From: Bacilli bacterium | GTDB lineage: Bacteria > Bacillota_I > Bacilli_A > RFN20 > CAG-826 | Assembly (NCBI GenBank): GCA_024413875.1 | Contig: JAKSVY010000001.1 | Span: 1-47,317, forward strand | Reading direction: 5' to 3' | Length of the DNA: 47,317 nt | Part shown: in pieces, positions 41,763 to 47,317 of the stretch | How positions within the stretch are numbered: the first letter of the stretch is position 1 | Layout of the letters: each line of letters opens with the position of its first letter | Position numbers and translations under genes: made by a program | The notes under the pieces: model-generated | Databases searched by the model: none | Told to the model about the DNA's origin: nothing | Seen by the model: the letters and a program-made list of their open reading frames with translations, nothing else

Positions 41763-42792
41763 TGAAAATGACATCCGTGATGAAATCATTGAATCTTTAA
41801 GTGACTCTAAAGTTCCTAACAATCCAGGAAAGATTAAAGCCTTATATCTTGATAGAGTTAAAGAAAGAAATAAACCTTGGTACAAATATAGAAGAGTGTA
41901 TGCGATTTGTGGACCAGTATTTGCTGCTACCCTTGCAGTCGCAATTGTTCTTCCAGTAACTCTTTCTTCTACAAGAAAGTTAACCGATAATAGAGCACCT
42001 GCAATCACTTATGTAACTGAATACACAAAGATTGAAGGATCAAATAATCAAATTGCCTTCGCAACATTTGTTTTAGGTAACGCTGCTAACTCTTTAAAAG
42101 ATACTGATAAGTTACCATGTGAGTTACTTGCCGGATCATCATTTACAGTTATTAAGGATTTATATATTTTAAATTCATATATGTATACAGCAGAAACATT
42201 GCTAAATAATGAATTTAATCCAAACTATTCAACATCTTTAGATGAAACAGATCCAGAAATCGTTAATTTAAAGATTGGAGATAGTGATGTATCAAGTTCA
42301 TATACATATACCGCTAAAACAGCTTATGAAGAGGAAGAAAACTATTCGTTAGAAGGTGTTGTTAACACTGGTAAAGAAGAATATGTTATCAAAGGTTCTA
42401 AGAGTGGTGTATTCGGATATTATTCATCTAATATCGCTATGTACTTAGATGAAGAAGAAACATACGGTTTCAAAATTCATTTTGACCAAGACTTATTGGG
42501 TAGCCAAATTATCTACGTTGAAGAATTTAGAGATGCAAGAGTTCTCTCTGCAACAGCAATTCAACTTGAAACAAGAACATCATCAAAAGGTGACACAAAT
42601 TACTACGTAAGAGCAACGATTGATAATATGGACTTTGTTATCAATAACATTGGTGGAGATAGCTTGAACATCAACATCTATGAAGGTGAAACTCAAAAAG
42701 ACTCATTTGTTGTAAAAGTTGATGAAGAAAATAATACTTACGACTATACAAATAATGAATTAGGTCTCGACTTTAAACTAAAAAGGAAATAA
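41755..42792 (+). CDS. Single-pass membrane protein, probable anti-sigma factor
   Basis: A 345-residue protein with a 47-residue charged cytoplasmic part ('NDIRDEIIESLSDSKVPNNP' onwards), one helix (about 48-71, 'VYAICGPVFAATLAVAIVLP') and an outer domain of about 270 residues rich in Tyr, Asp and Thr. Its overlap with the sigma gene and its topology point to an anti-sigma factor or signal sensor. The zinc motif HxxxCxxC of classical ZAS anti-sigma domains is absent, so it would be a different type. AGGAGGT lies about 7 bases before the ATG. No terminator is seen before the RNase HII gene 10 bases later, so transcription may continue. Confidence 0.68.
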   Translation: MFNENDIRDEIIESLSDSKVPNNPGKIKALYLDRVKERNKPWYKYRRVYAICGPVFAATLAVAIVLPVTLSSTRKLTDNRAPAITYVTEYTKIEGSNNQIAFATFVLGNAANSLKDTDKLPCELLAGSSFTVIKDLYILNSYMYTAETLLNNEFNPNYSTSLDETDPEIVNLKIGDSDVSSSYTYTAKTAYEEEENYSLEGVVNTGKEEYVIKGSKSGVFGYYSSNIAMYLDEEETYGFKIHFDQDLLGSQIIYVEEFRDARVLSATAIQLETRTSSKGDTNYYVRATIDNMDFVINNIGGDSLNINIYEGETQKDSFVVKVDEENNTYDYTNNELGLDFKLKRK

Positions 42793-42802
42793 TATTTCTC
42801 TT

Positions 42803-43429
42803 ATGAAAAAGAAGTTAGTTCTTGATGAGAAATATTACTCACTTTATGAATTTGTAGCGGGTTGTGATGAAGCTGGCAGAGGTTGTTTACTAGGTCCAGT
42901 AGTTGCTGGAGCAGTCATCCTTCCAAAAGATTTCCATAACGACTTAATACAAGATTCAAAAAAGCTTACTGAAAAACAAAGAGAGGAAGCTTTAATTATA
43001 ATTAAAGAAAACGCGATTGCTATTGGGGTTGGTATTATGAGCCCAGAAGAAATCGATGAAATAAACATCTTAGAAGCTTCAAAGTGCGCGATGGAAAAAG
43101 CACTCATAGATATGAAGCATAATTATGATTTTGTCTTATGCGATGCGGTTACATTAAAACACATCGATAAGCCACAAGAAGGAATCATTCATGGTGATGC
43201 GTTATCTCAATCAATTGCCGCTGCGTCAATTGTTGCGAAGGTAACTCGTGACCATATATGTTATGATTTAGATAAGCAATATCCGGAATATAATATTAAA
43301 AATAATAAAGGATATGGCACTAAAGATCATATTGAGGCTCTTAGAAAATATGGACCAGTAAAAGGCTTACATAGATTTACTTATAAGCCAGTTAAAGATG
43401 CAATGAACGTTAGTTTGTTCGACATCTAG
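42803..43429 (+). CDS. rnhB: Ribonuclease HII
   Basis: Removes RNA, including single ribonucleotides, from DNA-RNA hybrids in the cytoplasm. The 208 residues have 'GCDEAGRGCLLGPVVAGAVI' (D22, E23), 'DSKKLTEKQRE', 'YDFVLCDAV' (third acidic residue) and 'ASIVAKVTRDHIC' (fourth), with the closing phrase 'YGTKDHIEALRKYGP'. The length is normal. The ribosome site is poor: AAGGAAA is about 14 bases from the ATG, so reinitiation after the upstream gene may matter. A small membrane protein gene follows 15 bases later and is probably co-transcribed. Confidence 0.95.
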   Translation: MKKKLVLDEKYYSLYEFVAGCDEAGRGCLLGPVVAGAVILPKDFHNDLIQDSKKLTEKQREEALIIIKENAIAIGVGIMSPEEIDEINILEASKCAMEKALIDMKHNYDFVLCDAVTLKHIDKPQEGIIHGDALSQSIAAASIVAKVTRDHICYDLDKQYPEYNIKNNKGYGTKDHIEALRKYGPVKGLHRFTYKPVKDAMNVSLFDI

Positions 43430-43444
43430 ATAGGAGAAAATAAA

Positions 43445-43912
43445 ATGAAAGCTTTAAAAGGAATGGGTATCGCGGAAATCGTACTCAAAGTTATTCTAGC
43501 ACCAGCACTTGTCTTCATTGGACTTCTTGCTATGGCACTTGGCGGATTAGCAGTCGGAATTGGCGCTGCATTCGGCGCAGCCATTGGTGGTGCTATCGGT
43601 GGTGAAGAAGGCGCTGAACAAGCAGCGGGTCAAGTTGAACTGCCTCCACAATTCTTAAATTTCTTTATCGCAATGCTTATTGTTGCAGCTGTTGTAGCTA
43701 CGGTTGGACTTGTCTTAGCAATCCTTTCAGTAGCGTTACCAAGAAAAGCAAAGGATAAGAAATCAATGATTCCACTTGCAATTCTTGATATTCTCTTCTT
43801 CAACCCAATCGTTGGCATTGGACTTCTTGCCACAAAGCCAACAGCGTTCCTAACTGAAGAACAAGTTACGGAAGCTGACGTTGAAGTAGTAGACCTTAAC
43901 ACAGGCGAATAA
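43445..43912 (+). CDS. Small Gly/Ala-rich membrane protein
   Basis: A 155-residue protein of unknown family with about three hydrophobic segments (about 12-50, 73-100 and 115-138). The first runs into a glycine-rich stretch, 'GLAVGIGAAFGAAIGGAIGG', often seen in helices that pack closely or span as hairpins. A short acidic tail ends the protein. AGGAG precedes the ATG by 8 bases. It follows rnhB by 15 bases and is ended by a strong hairpin. No function is evident. Confidence 0.7.
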   Translation: MKALKGMGIAEIVLKVILAPALVFIGLLAMALGGLAVGIGAAFGAAIGGAIGGEEGAEQAAGQVELPPQFLNFFIAMLIVAAVVATVGLVLAILSVALPRKAKDKKSMIPLAILDILFFNPIVGIGLLATKPTAFLTEEQVTEADVEVVDLNTGE

Positions 43913-43920
43913 GAATTATC

Positions 43921-43947
43921 AAAATGCCCAGTTCCTATGGGCATTTT
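43921..43947 (+). terminator. Terminator after the small membrane protein
   Basis: A 10-bp perfect stem AAAATGCCCA (43921-43930) with TGGGCATTTT (43938-43947). Confidence 0.85.
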
Positions 43948-43950
43948 TAT

Positions 43951-43979
43951 TTGGAATTTTTTAGATACACTAATATAAT
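43951..43979 (+). promoter_or_regulatory. Promoter of the YqeY gene
   Basis: TTGGAA (43951-43956), a 17-base spacer and TATAAT (43974-43979), 23 bases before the ATG. Confidence 0.6.
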
Positions 43980-44002
43980 ATTATCCATAAGGAGGACAAA
44001 TT

Positions 44003-44425
44003 ATGTTAATTGATGAATTACAAAAAGCAAATATTGCTGCTATGAAAGCTCACGACACAAACGGTAGAGCAGTCCTTTCTGTTGTTATCTCAGCATACAA
44101 GGCTGCAACCATCGATGCGCGTACTGCTGGAAAAGAAATTGGAGATTCTGATTTAGTAAGAATTATCCAAAAGACAATTAAAGAATTAGATGATGAAAGA
44201 GTATGCAACGCTCAAGCTGGTAGAACAGAACGCGTTACAGAAATTGATTCACAAAAGGCTCTTATTTCTAAGTTCCTTCCTACAATGATGTCCGAAGAAG
44301 AAATTAGAGCAGAAATTGCTAAACTTGAAGATAAGTCAATCCCATCAATCATGAAGCACTTTAAAGCAAACTTTAACGGCAAAGCTGATATGGGTCTTGT
44401 TAACAAGGTTGCACGTTCTTTATAA
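44003..44425 (+). CDS. yqeY: GatB/YqeY-domain protein
   Basis: A 140-residue cytoplasmic protein homologous to the tail domain of the GatB subunit of tRNA amidotransferase. The family pattern is present: a start like 'LIDELQKANIAAMKAHDTNG', 'LVRIIQKTIKELDDE', ISKFLPTMMSEEEI and a closing 'NGKADMGLVNKVAR'. YqeY proteins probably bind RNA; their role is unsettled. The length is typical (about 147). AGGAGG lies 8 bases before the ATG. It is transcribed alone; in many Firmicutes it follows rpsU, which is not here. Confidence 0.9.
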   Translation: MLIDELQKANIAAMKAHDTNGRAVLSVVISAYKAATIDARTAGKEIGDSDLVRIIQKTIKELDDERVCNAQAGRTERVTEIDSQKALISKFLPTMMSEEEIRAEIAKLEDKSIPSIMKHFKANFNGKADMGLVNKVARSL

Positions 44426-44440
44426 TCAACATTAAAACAA

Positions 44441-44470
44441 AAAAATATTCGGTTTCTGCCGAATATTTTT
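44441..44470. terminator. Bidirectional terminator
   Basis: A 12-bp perfect stem AAAAATATTCGG (44441-44452) with CCGAATATTTTT (44459-44470) and a 6-base loop, between the convergent YqeY and flavoprotein genes. Confidence 0.87.
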
Positions 44471-45602
44471 ATTTTATGTTATCAACAAGTTGCATACTTG
44501 AGGAGATTGCCCACATTAAGTTATAACCTCCACAAAGTCCATCATTATCCATAACTTCGCCCACAAAGTAGATGTTTGGTTCAATTGTAGATTCAAAGCC
44601 ATTGTTAACGTTATCGAACGATACACCTCCAACAGTAACTTGAGAGAATTCAAATCCATAGAAGTCATTGAATGTAAAAGGCATATGTTTTACAAAACTT
44701 GCTAGGTATTGATCTTTAACGTTTTCAACATACTTTTGCATATTAGGATGTAAATATGCATTTAAGAATTTTTCACGTCCGTTTTGCGCCATAAACTCTT
44801 TTAATGTAGCCTCTCCAATGAATGGAAGAATATCTAATTCAATATGAGTGTATTTTTTATTGTATCTAGCGATTATTGACGCTAAGTCAAAGATTACAAT
44901 TCCTGATAGGCCATGATCTTTAAATAAGACTTCTCCATTTTCTTCATAGATTGGAGTTTTATTGTCCCATAAAGATACTTTAGCCTTAACGCGTGTTCCA
45001 TCAAGTACTTTAGTCTTTTCAACAGTCTTGATAGGGCATAATCCAGGAAGCATAGGGCTTACTTTATATCCATGATTAACAAATGTATTAAATAATGAAC
45101 CATCACTTCCAAGCTTTGGAGATGATTTACCTCCAACTGCGAAGATAATCTTATCGGCATCATATTTAGATACGTTCGTGTCTATGTAATATTTATTGTT
45201 TCTATATTCATAATCTAGAACTTTAACAGAAGTAATGATTTCAATACCTAATCTCTTGCATTCACTTAAAAGTGAATTAATTACTGTTTGAGCGGATTCA
45301 GAGATAGGGTACGCTAAATCACCATTAAGTTTTTCGTAAATATTTAACGAATGAAGTAATTCAATTTGCTTTTCAAAATTGTATTTAGATAAGGTTACTA
45401 AACTCTCAATGCTTGAATAGGTAGAGGCGTTAATATTACCCTTATTCGCAAAGTTACATTTTCCGTTTCCTGTCGCAGTTACCTTTTTAAGTGGTCTATC
45501 TAATTGCTCTAATATCACAACGTTAAAAGATGGATTCTTTCTTTTAAGAAGAATCGCACTTATTACTCCACTTGGGCCTGCTCCAACAATAACAATTCTC
45601 AT
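44469..45602 (-). CDS. HI0933/BaiN-family flavoprotein oxidoreductase
   Basis: A 377-residue FAD-dependent cytoplasmic oxidoreductase. The dinucleotide fold is VIVGAGPSG at residues 4-12. Family signatures are 'KKVTATGNGKCNFAN', FAVGGKSSPKLGSDGS, 'LFKDHGLSGIVIFDL' and the C-terminal FVGEVMDNDGLCGGYNLMWA that closes over FAD. Members are about 390-420 residues, so this is slightly short. BaiN itself acts in bile-acid dehydroxylation; most relatives have no known substrate. The start MRIVIVGAG has no Shine-Dalgarno sequence. A TATACT box (45614-45609) places the transcript start at the ATG. An in-frame ATG 21 bases upstream lies across the -10 region. Confidence 0.9.
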   Translation of the reverse strand: MRIVIVGAGPSGVISAILLKRKNPSFNVVILEQLDRPLKKVTATGNGKCNFANKGNINASTYSSIESLVTLSKYNFEKQIELLHSLNIYEKLNGDLAYPISESAQTVINSLLSECKRLGIEIITSVKVLDYEYRNNKYYIDTNVSKYDADKIIFAVGGKSSPKLGSDGSLFNTFVNHGYKVSPMLPGLCPIKTVEKTKVLDGTRVKAKVSLWDNKTPIYEENGEVLFKDHGLSGIVIFDLASIIARYNKKYTHIELDILPFIGEATLKEFMAQNGREKFLNAYLHPNMQKYVENVKDQYLASFVKHMPFTFNDFYGFEFSQVTVGGVSFDNVNNGFESTIEPNIYFVGEVMDNDGLCGGYNLMWAISSSMQLVDNIK

Positions 45603-45608
45603 AACGTA

Positions 45609-45614
45609 AGTATA
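45609..45614 (-). promoter_or_regulatory. -10 box giving a leaderless flavoprotein transcript
   Basis: Minus-strand TATACT, predicting a start at about 45602, the A of the ATG. No clear -35 is seen. Confidence 0.45.
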
Positions 45615-45632
45615 ATAACACATTTGTTGAAC

Positions 45633-45661
45633 TTGTTATATTTGTATTTAAGTGATAAATT
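45633..45661 (+). promoter_or_regulatory. Promoter of the NifX-like operon
   Basis: TTGTTA (45633-45638), a 17-base spacer and TAAATT (45656-45661) preceded by TGA (extended -10). Divergent from the flavoprotein gene. Confidence 0.5.
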
Positions 45662-45686
45662 AATAAAAGTTTCGGAGGAAATGGAT

Positions 45687-46148
45687 ATGGTTATTGGAGT
45701 AACTCATTGTTGTGGCGAAGTCTTCCCACATTTCGGAAGATCACCAGAAATTGCTTTATATCTTGTTGATGAAGATTCAGGCACAGTAACTAAAAAAATA
45801 GTTCCTGTTGGTGAAAATGGTCACGAAGGCATTGCTGTCTTATTAATGAATTATGGAGCAGACTTCTTACTTTGTGGTGGAATTGGTGGTGGCGCTATCA
45901 ATGCGTTATATTCAATGGGTATTCAAGTCTTCCCGGGATGTAGTGGTTCAACGGATGCAGTTGTAAAGAAATTCTTATGTGGTGAACTTGAAGTAGTGGA
46001 GGGTCCTACTTGTAATTGCCACGAACATCATCATGAAGAAGATCATTCATGTGGTTGCCATCATGATGAAGAACATTCTTGCGATTGCGAAGGTGAAGAA
46101 CACGAATGTGAAGGCGATACATGCTCATGTGGATGCCATTCTAATTAA
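45687..46148 (+). CDS. NifX/NifB-like protein with Cys/His-rich tail
   Basis: A 153-residue protein. Residues 1-105 fit the dinitrogenase iron-molybdenum cofactor-binding fold (FPHFGRSPEIALY, 'LLCGGIGGGAINALYSMGIQ', VFPGCSGSTDAVVKKFLCGE). Such small proteins occur widely in anaerobes without nitrogenase, probably as metal-cluster carriers. The tail (109-153) holds ten Cys and ten His among acidic residues, for example CHEHHHEEDHSCGCHH, a metal chelator by composition. The start at 45687 is chosen because GGAGG (45674-45678) is 8 bases away; the ATG at 45681 is only 2 bases from it. It forms an operon with the next gene, 11 bases on. Confidence 0.83.
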   Translation: MVIGVTHCCGEVFPHFGRSPEIALYLVDEDSGTVTKKIVPVGENGHEGIAVLLMNYGADFLLCGGIGGGAINALYSMGIQVFPGCSGSTDAVVKKFLCGELEVVEGPTCNCHEHHHEEDHSCGCHHDEEHSCDCEGEEHECEGDTCSCGCHSN

Positions 46149-46159
46149 GGAGAATAAAA

Positions 46160-46411
46160 ATGTTAGAATACAAATTTGATACACAACTTCTTATCGAAGG
46201 TCACAACCTTGATGAAGATGCAATTAATGATTGGATTACTGAAAATCTTAAAGGTGACTGCTTATTAGCAGTAGGAGATGAAGATTTAATTAAGATTCAC
46301 TTCCACACAAACGAACCTTGGGAACTTCTTAAATACGCTGCATCACTTGGCGAAATCTATGACATAGTCGTTGAAAATATGGAACGCCAAGCAAACGGTT
46401 TAAAAGGATAA
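46160..46411 (+). CDS. Free-standing FakA-type C-terminal domain
   Basis: An 83-residue protein that resembles only part of the fatty-acid kinase FakA (YloV/DAK2-like). 'YKFDTQLLIEGHNLDEDAIN' and 'CLLAVGDEDLIKIHFHTNEP' then WELLKYAASLGEIYDIVVEN with MERQ correspond to the FakA phrase 'vgdedlvkVHvHTndPg.vl.yal..Geis.v.i.NM..Q'. The kinase domain is missing, so it cannot phosphorylate by itself. AAGGAG lies about 8 bases before the ATG. Being co-transcribed with a NifX-like protein, it may serve another role or regulate a FakA elsewhere. It is a complete small gene, ended by a terminator. Confidence 0.72.
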   Translation: MLEYKFDTQLLIEGHNLDEDAINDWITENLKGDCLLAVGDEDLIKIHFHTNEPWELLKYAASLGEIYDIVVENMERQANGLKG

Positions 46412-46429
46412 TAGTTTCACATACTAAAG

Positions 46430-46446
46430 ACTGGGTTTATCCCAGT
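46430..46446 (+). terminator. Terminator of the NifX-like operon
   Basis: Stem ACTGGG (46430-46435) with CCCAGT (46441-46446), a 5-base loop and a run of T. Confidence 0.82.
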
Positions 46447-46460
46447 TTTTTTATTTGTAT

Positions 46461-46489
46461 TTGCTATTTTATTGTAATAAGTGTAATAT
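46461..46489 (+). promoter_or_regulatory. Promoter of the thioredoxin-fold lipoprotein
   Basis: TTGCTA (46461-46466), a 17-base spacer and TAATAT (46484-46489), 28 bases before the ATG. Confidence 0.5.
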
Positions 46490-46517
46490 ATTCGCATCAT
46501 TTAAGGAGGTATTTATT

Positions 46518-47317
46518 ATGAATATCAAAAGAATTACTTCTATTGGGTTAACAATGTTAACTATTTGCGCTCTTGCTTCTTGTGGAAAGCCAAGTGATGA
46601 TACAACCAGTGTTGAACCTGGAGAAGAAGTCTCATTTACTTTAAAAGTAAAATATGTTGATGGCACTAAACTTGCTGATTATGATGTTTCAGTTACTGAT
46701 ACAGCTGGAAAAGAAGTTTCAAAAGGCAAAACAGATAGATATGGTATGTACACTTGGAAAGCATTAGATAATGATGTTTACACAGCCACATTACCAGGAC
46801 TTGCTAAAGGATATAAAGTTGAAGATTCTTTAGTGTTTGATAAAAATACTACCTATATTGCAGCAACAGTCACGAGTGGTGTTATCAAAGAAGATATTCC
46901 ATATGAAACCATTTATCACACACCTGGTCAACTTGCTTATGATTTCACTCTTACCGATTATAAGGATAAGAGCAAAACATATACATTCAGCAAACTCTTA
47001 AAAGAGAAATCATTTATAATGATTAACTTCTTCTATATTGGTTGTAGTCCTTGCCAAGCAGAATTCCCTGCAATTGAAAAAGCTTATCAAAAATACCAAG
47101 ATAAGATGGAAATTATTGCTATCGATGTCTATAACAACCAAACTGCTACACAACTTGATACTTATAGAACAAAGACATTAGGTGGAATTTCATTCCCAAT
47201 GTGCTTTGAAAAAACAAATACATTAGCAATCGCGTTTAACGTTGCATATGTTCCAACAACCGCTATTATTGATCGCTATGGCCGTATTGATTTATGGACA
47301 TATGGAACAGACACAAG
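46518..47317 (+). CDS. TlpA/ResA-like thioredoxin-fold lipoprotein (3' end missing)
   Basis: 266 residues are visible before the window ends. Lipobox ALASC (C22) anchors it outside the membrane. Residues about 38-120 look like a small Ig/prealbumin-type domain ('FTLKVKYVDGTKLADYDVSV', 'GMYTWKALDNDVYTATLPGL'). From about 137 a peroxiredoxin/TlpA-type fold follows, with the redox motif GCSPC (C176, C179) in 'FYIGCSPCQAEFP' and the cis-proline region YVPTTAIIDRYG. It is likely to reduce or exchange disulfides of exported proteins. AAGGAGG lies 7-8 bases before the ATG. No electron donor such as CcdA is within view; one could follow beyond the edge. Confidence 0.85.
   Translation, partial: MNIKRITSIGLTMLTICALASCGKPSDDTTSVEPGEEVSFTLKVKYVDGTKLADYDVSVTDTAGKEVSKGKTDRYGMYTWKALDNDVYTATLPGLAKGYKVEDSLVFDKNTTYIAATVTSGVIKEDIPYETIYHTPGQLAYDFTLTDYKDKSKTYTFSKLLKEKSFIMINFFYIGCSPCQAEFPAIEKAYQKYQDKMEIIAIDVYNNQTATQLDTYRTKTLGGISFPMCFEKTNTLAIAFNVAYVPTTAIIDRYGRIDLWTYGTDT

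Noticed and set aside
45681..45683. ATG at 45681 as start of the NifX-like gene
   Set aside because: Only 2 bases from GGAGG, too close for initiation; the next ATG at 45687 has an 8-base spacing.
1..47317. TGA read as tryptophan (mollicute code)
   Set aside because: All genes are full length under the standard code, none needs TGA read-through, and the tryptophan codons checked are TGG. TGA is simply avoided.
1..47317. tRNA, rRNA, insertion sequences, prophage
   Set aside because: I found no tRNA T-arm consensus, rRNA stretch, transposase motif or phage structural gene by reading; short RNAs could still be missed without a covariance search.

Overview
The window is about 47.3 kb of AT-rich DNA with short intergenic gaps, strong AGGAGG-type ribosome sites, U-tailed hairpin terminators and many lipoproteins carrying a lipobox. 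Together these indicate a low-GC Bacillota (Bacilli), most likely an uncultured, probably gut-associated anaerobe related to the Erysipelotrichales/RF39/Acholeplasma part of the class. That placement is inference. I see 39 genes, two of them cut by the window edges. Of the 38 with a visible stop, 32 end in TAA, 6 in TAG and none in TGA. No rRNA, tRNA, CRISPR array, transposase or prophage module was recognised.

Layout. 1-3.5 kb: the tail of one gene, a tandem pair of zinc-ribbon acyltransferases (minus strand) and a beta-carbonic anhydrase. 3.6-11.2 kb: an OB-fold/Ig-like lipoprotein, a cupin, an orphan PTS IIC-type membrane protein and a two-gene lipoprotein operon. 11.3-18 kb: a RhuM-PLD protein, a YfcE-type phosphoesterase, a MATE exporter, a WYL regulator, a superoxide reductase, and PlsX divergent from a DegV/FakB fatty-acid-binding protein. 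18-27.9 kb: a five-gene minus-strand operon of large lipoproteins. Its first two genes are M6-like zinc metallopeptidases, and three of its four junctions are one-base TAATG overlaps. 28-32.6 kb: two large secreted proteins sharing an almost identical Cys/His N-terminal module. 32.8-36.3 kb: an MFS transporter, a type IV (AbiE-like) toxin-antitoxin pair with a likely operator, and an XRE regulator carrying membrane helices. 36.4-41 kb: a two-gene envelope operon and another lipoprotein. 41.2-47.3 kb: an ECF sigma factor with a membrane partner, RNase HII, a small membrane protein, YqeY, a BaiN/HI0933 flavoprotein, a NifX-like protein with a metal-binding tail paired with a free-standing FakA-type domain, and the start of a thioredoxin-fold lipoprotein.

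How they fit together. Much of the coding capacity serves the cell surface: ten lipoproteins, two secreted repeat proteins and two membrane-anchored proteins, several sharing Thr/Asn/Asp-rich tethers. A second theme is lipid supply: acyltransferases, PlsX, DegV, a FakA-like domain, and carbonic anhydrase that could supply bicarbonate for carboxylation. A third is oxygen and metal handling by an anaerobe: superoxide reductase, NifX-like protein, thioredoxin-fold lipoprotein. Accessory or defence genes (RhuM-PLD, AbiE) are scattered singly rather than in an island. Several genes appear to start within 0-3 bases of the predicted transcription start and have no Shine-Dalgarno sequence, in contrast to their neighbours.
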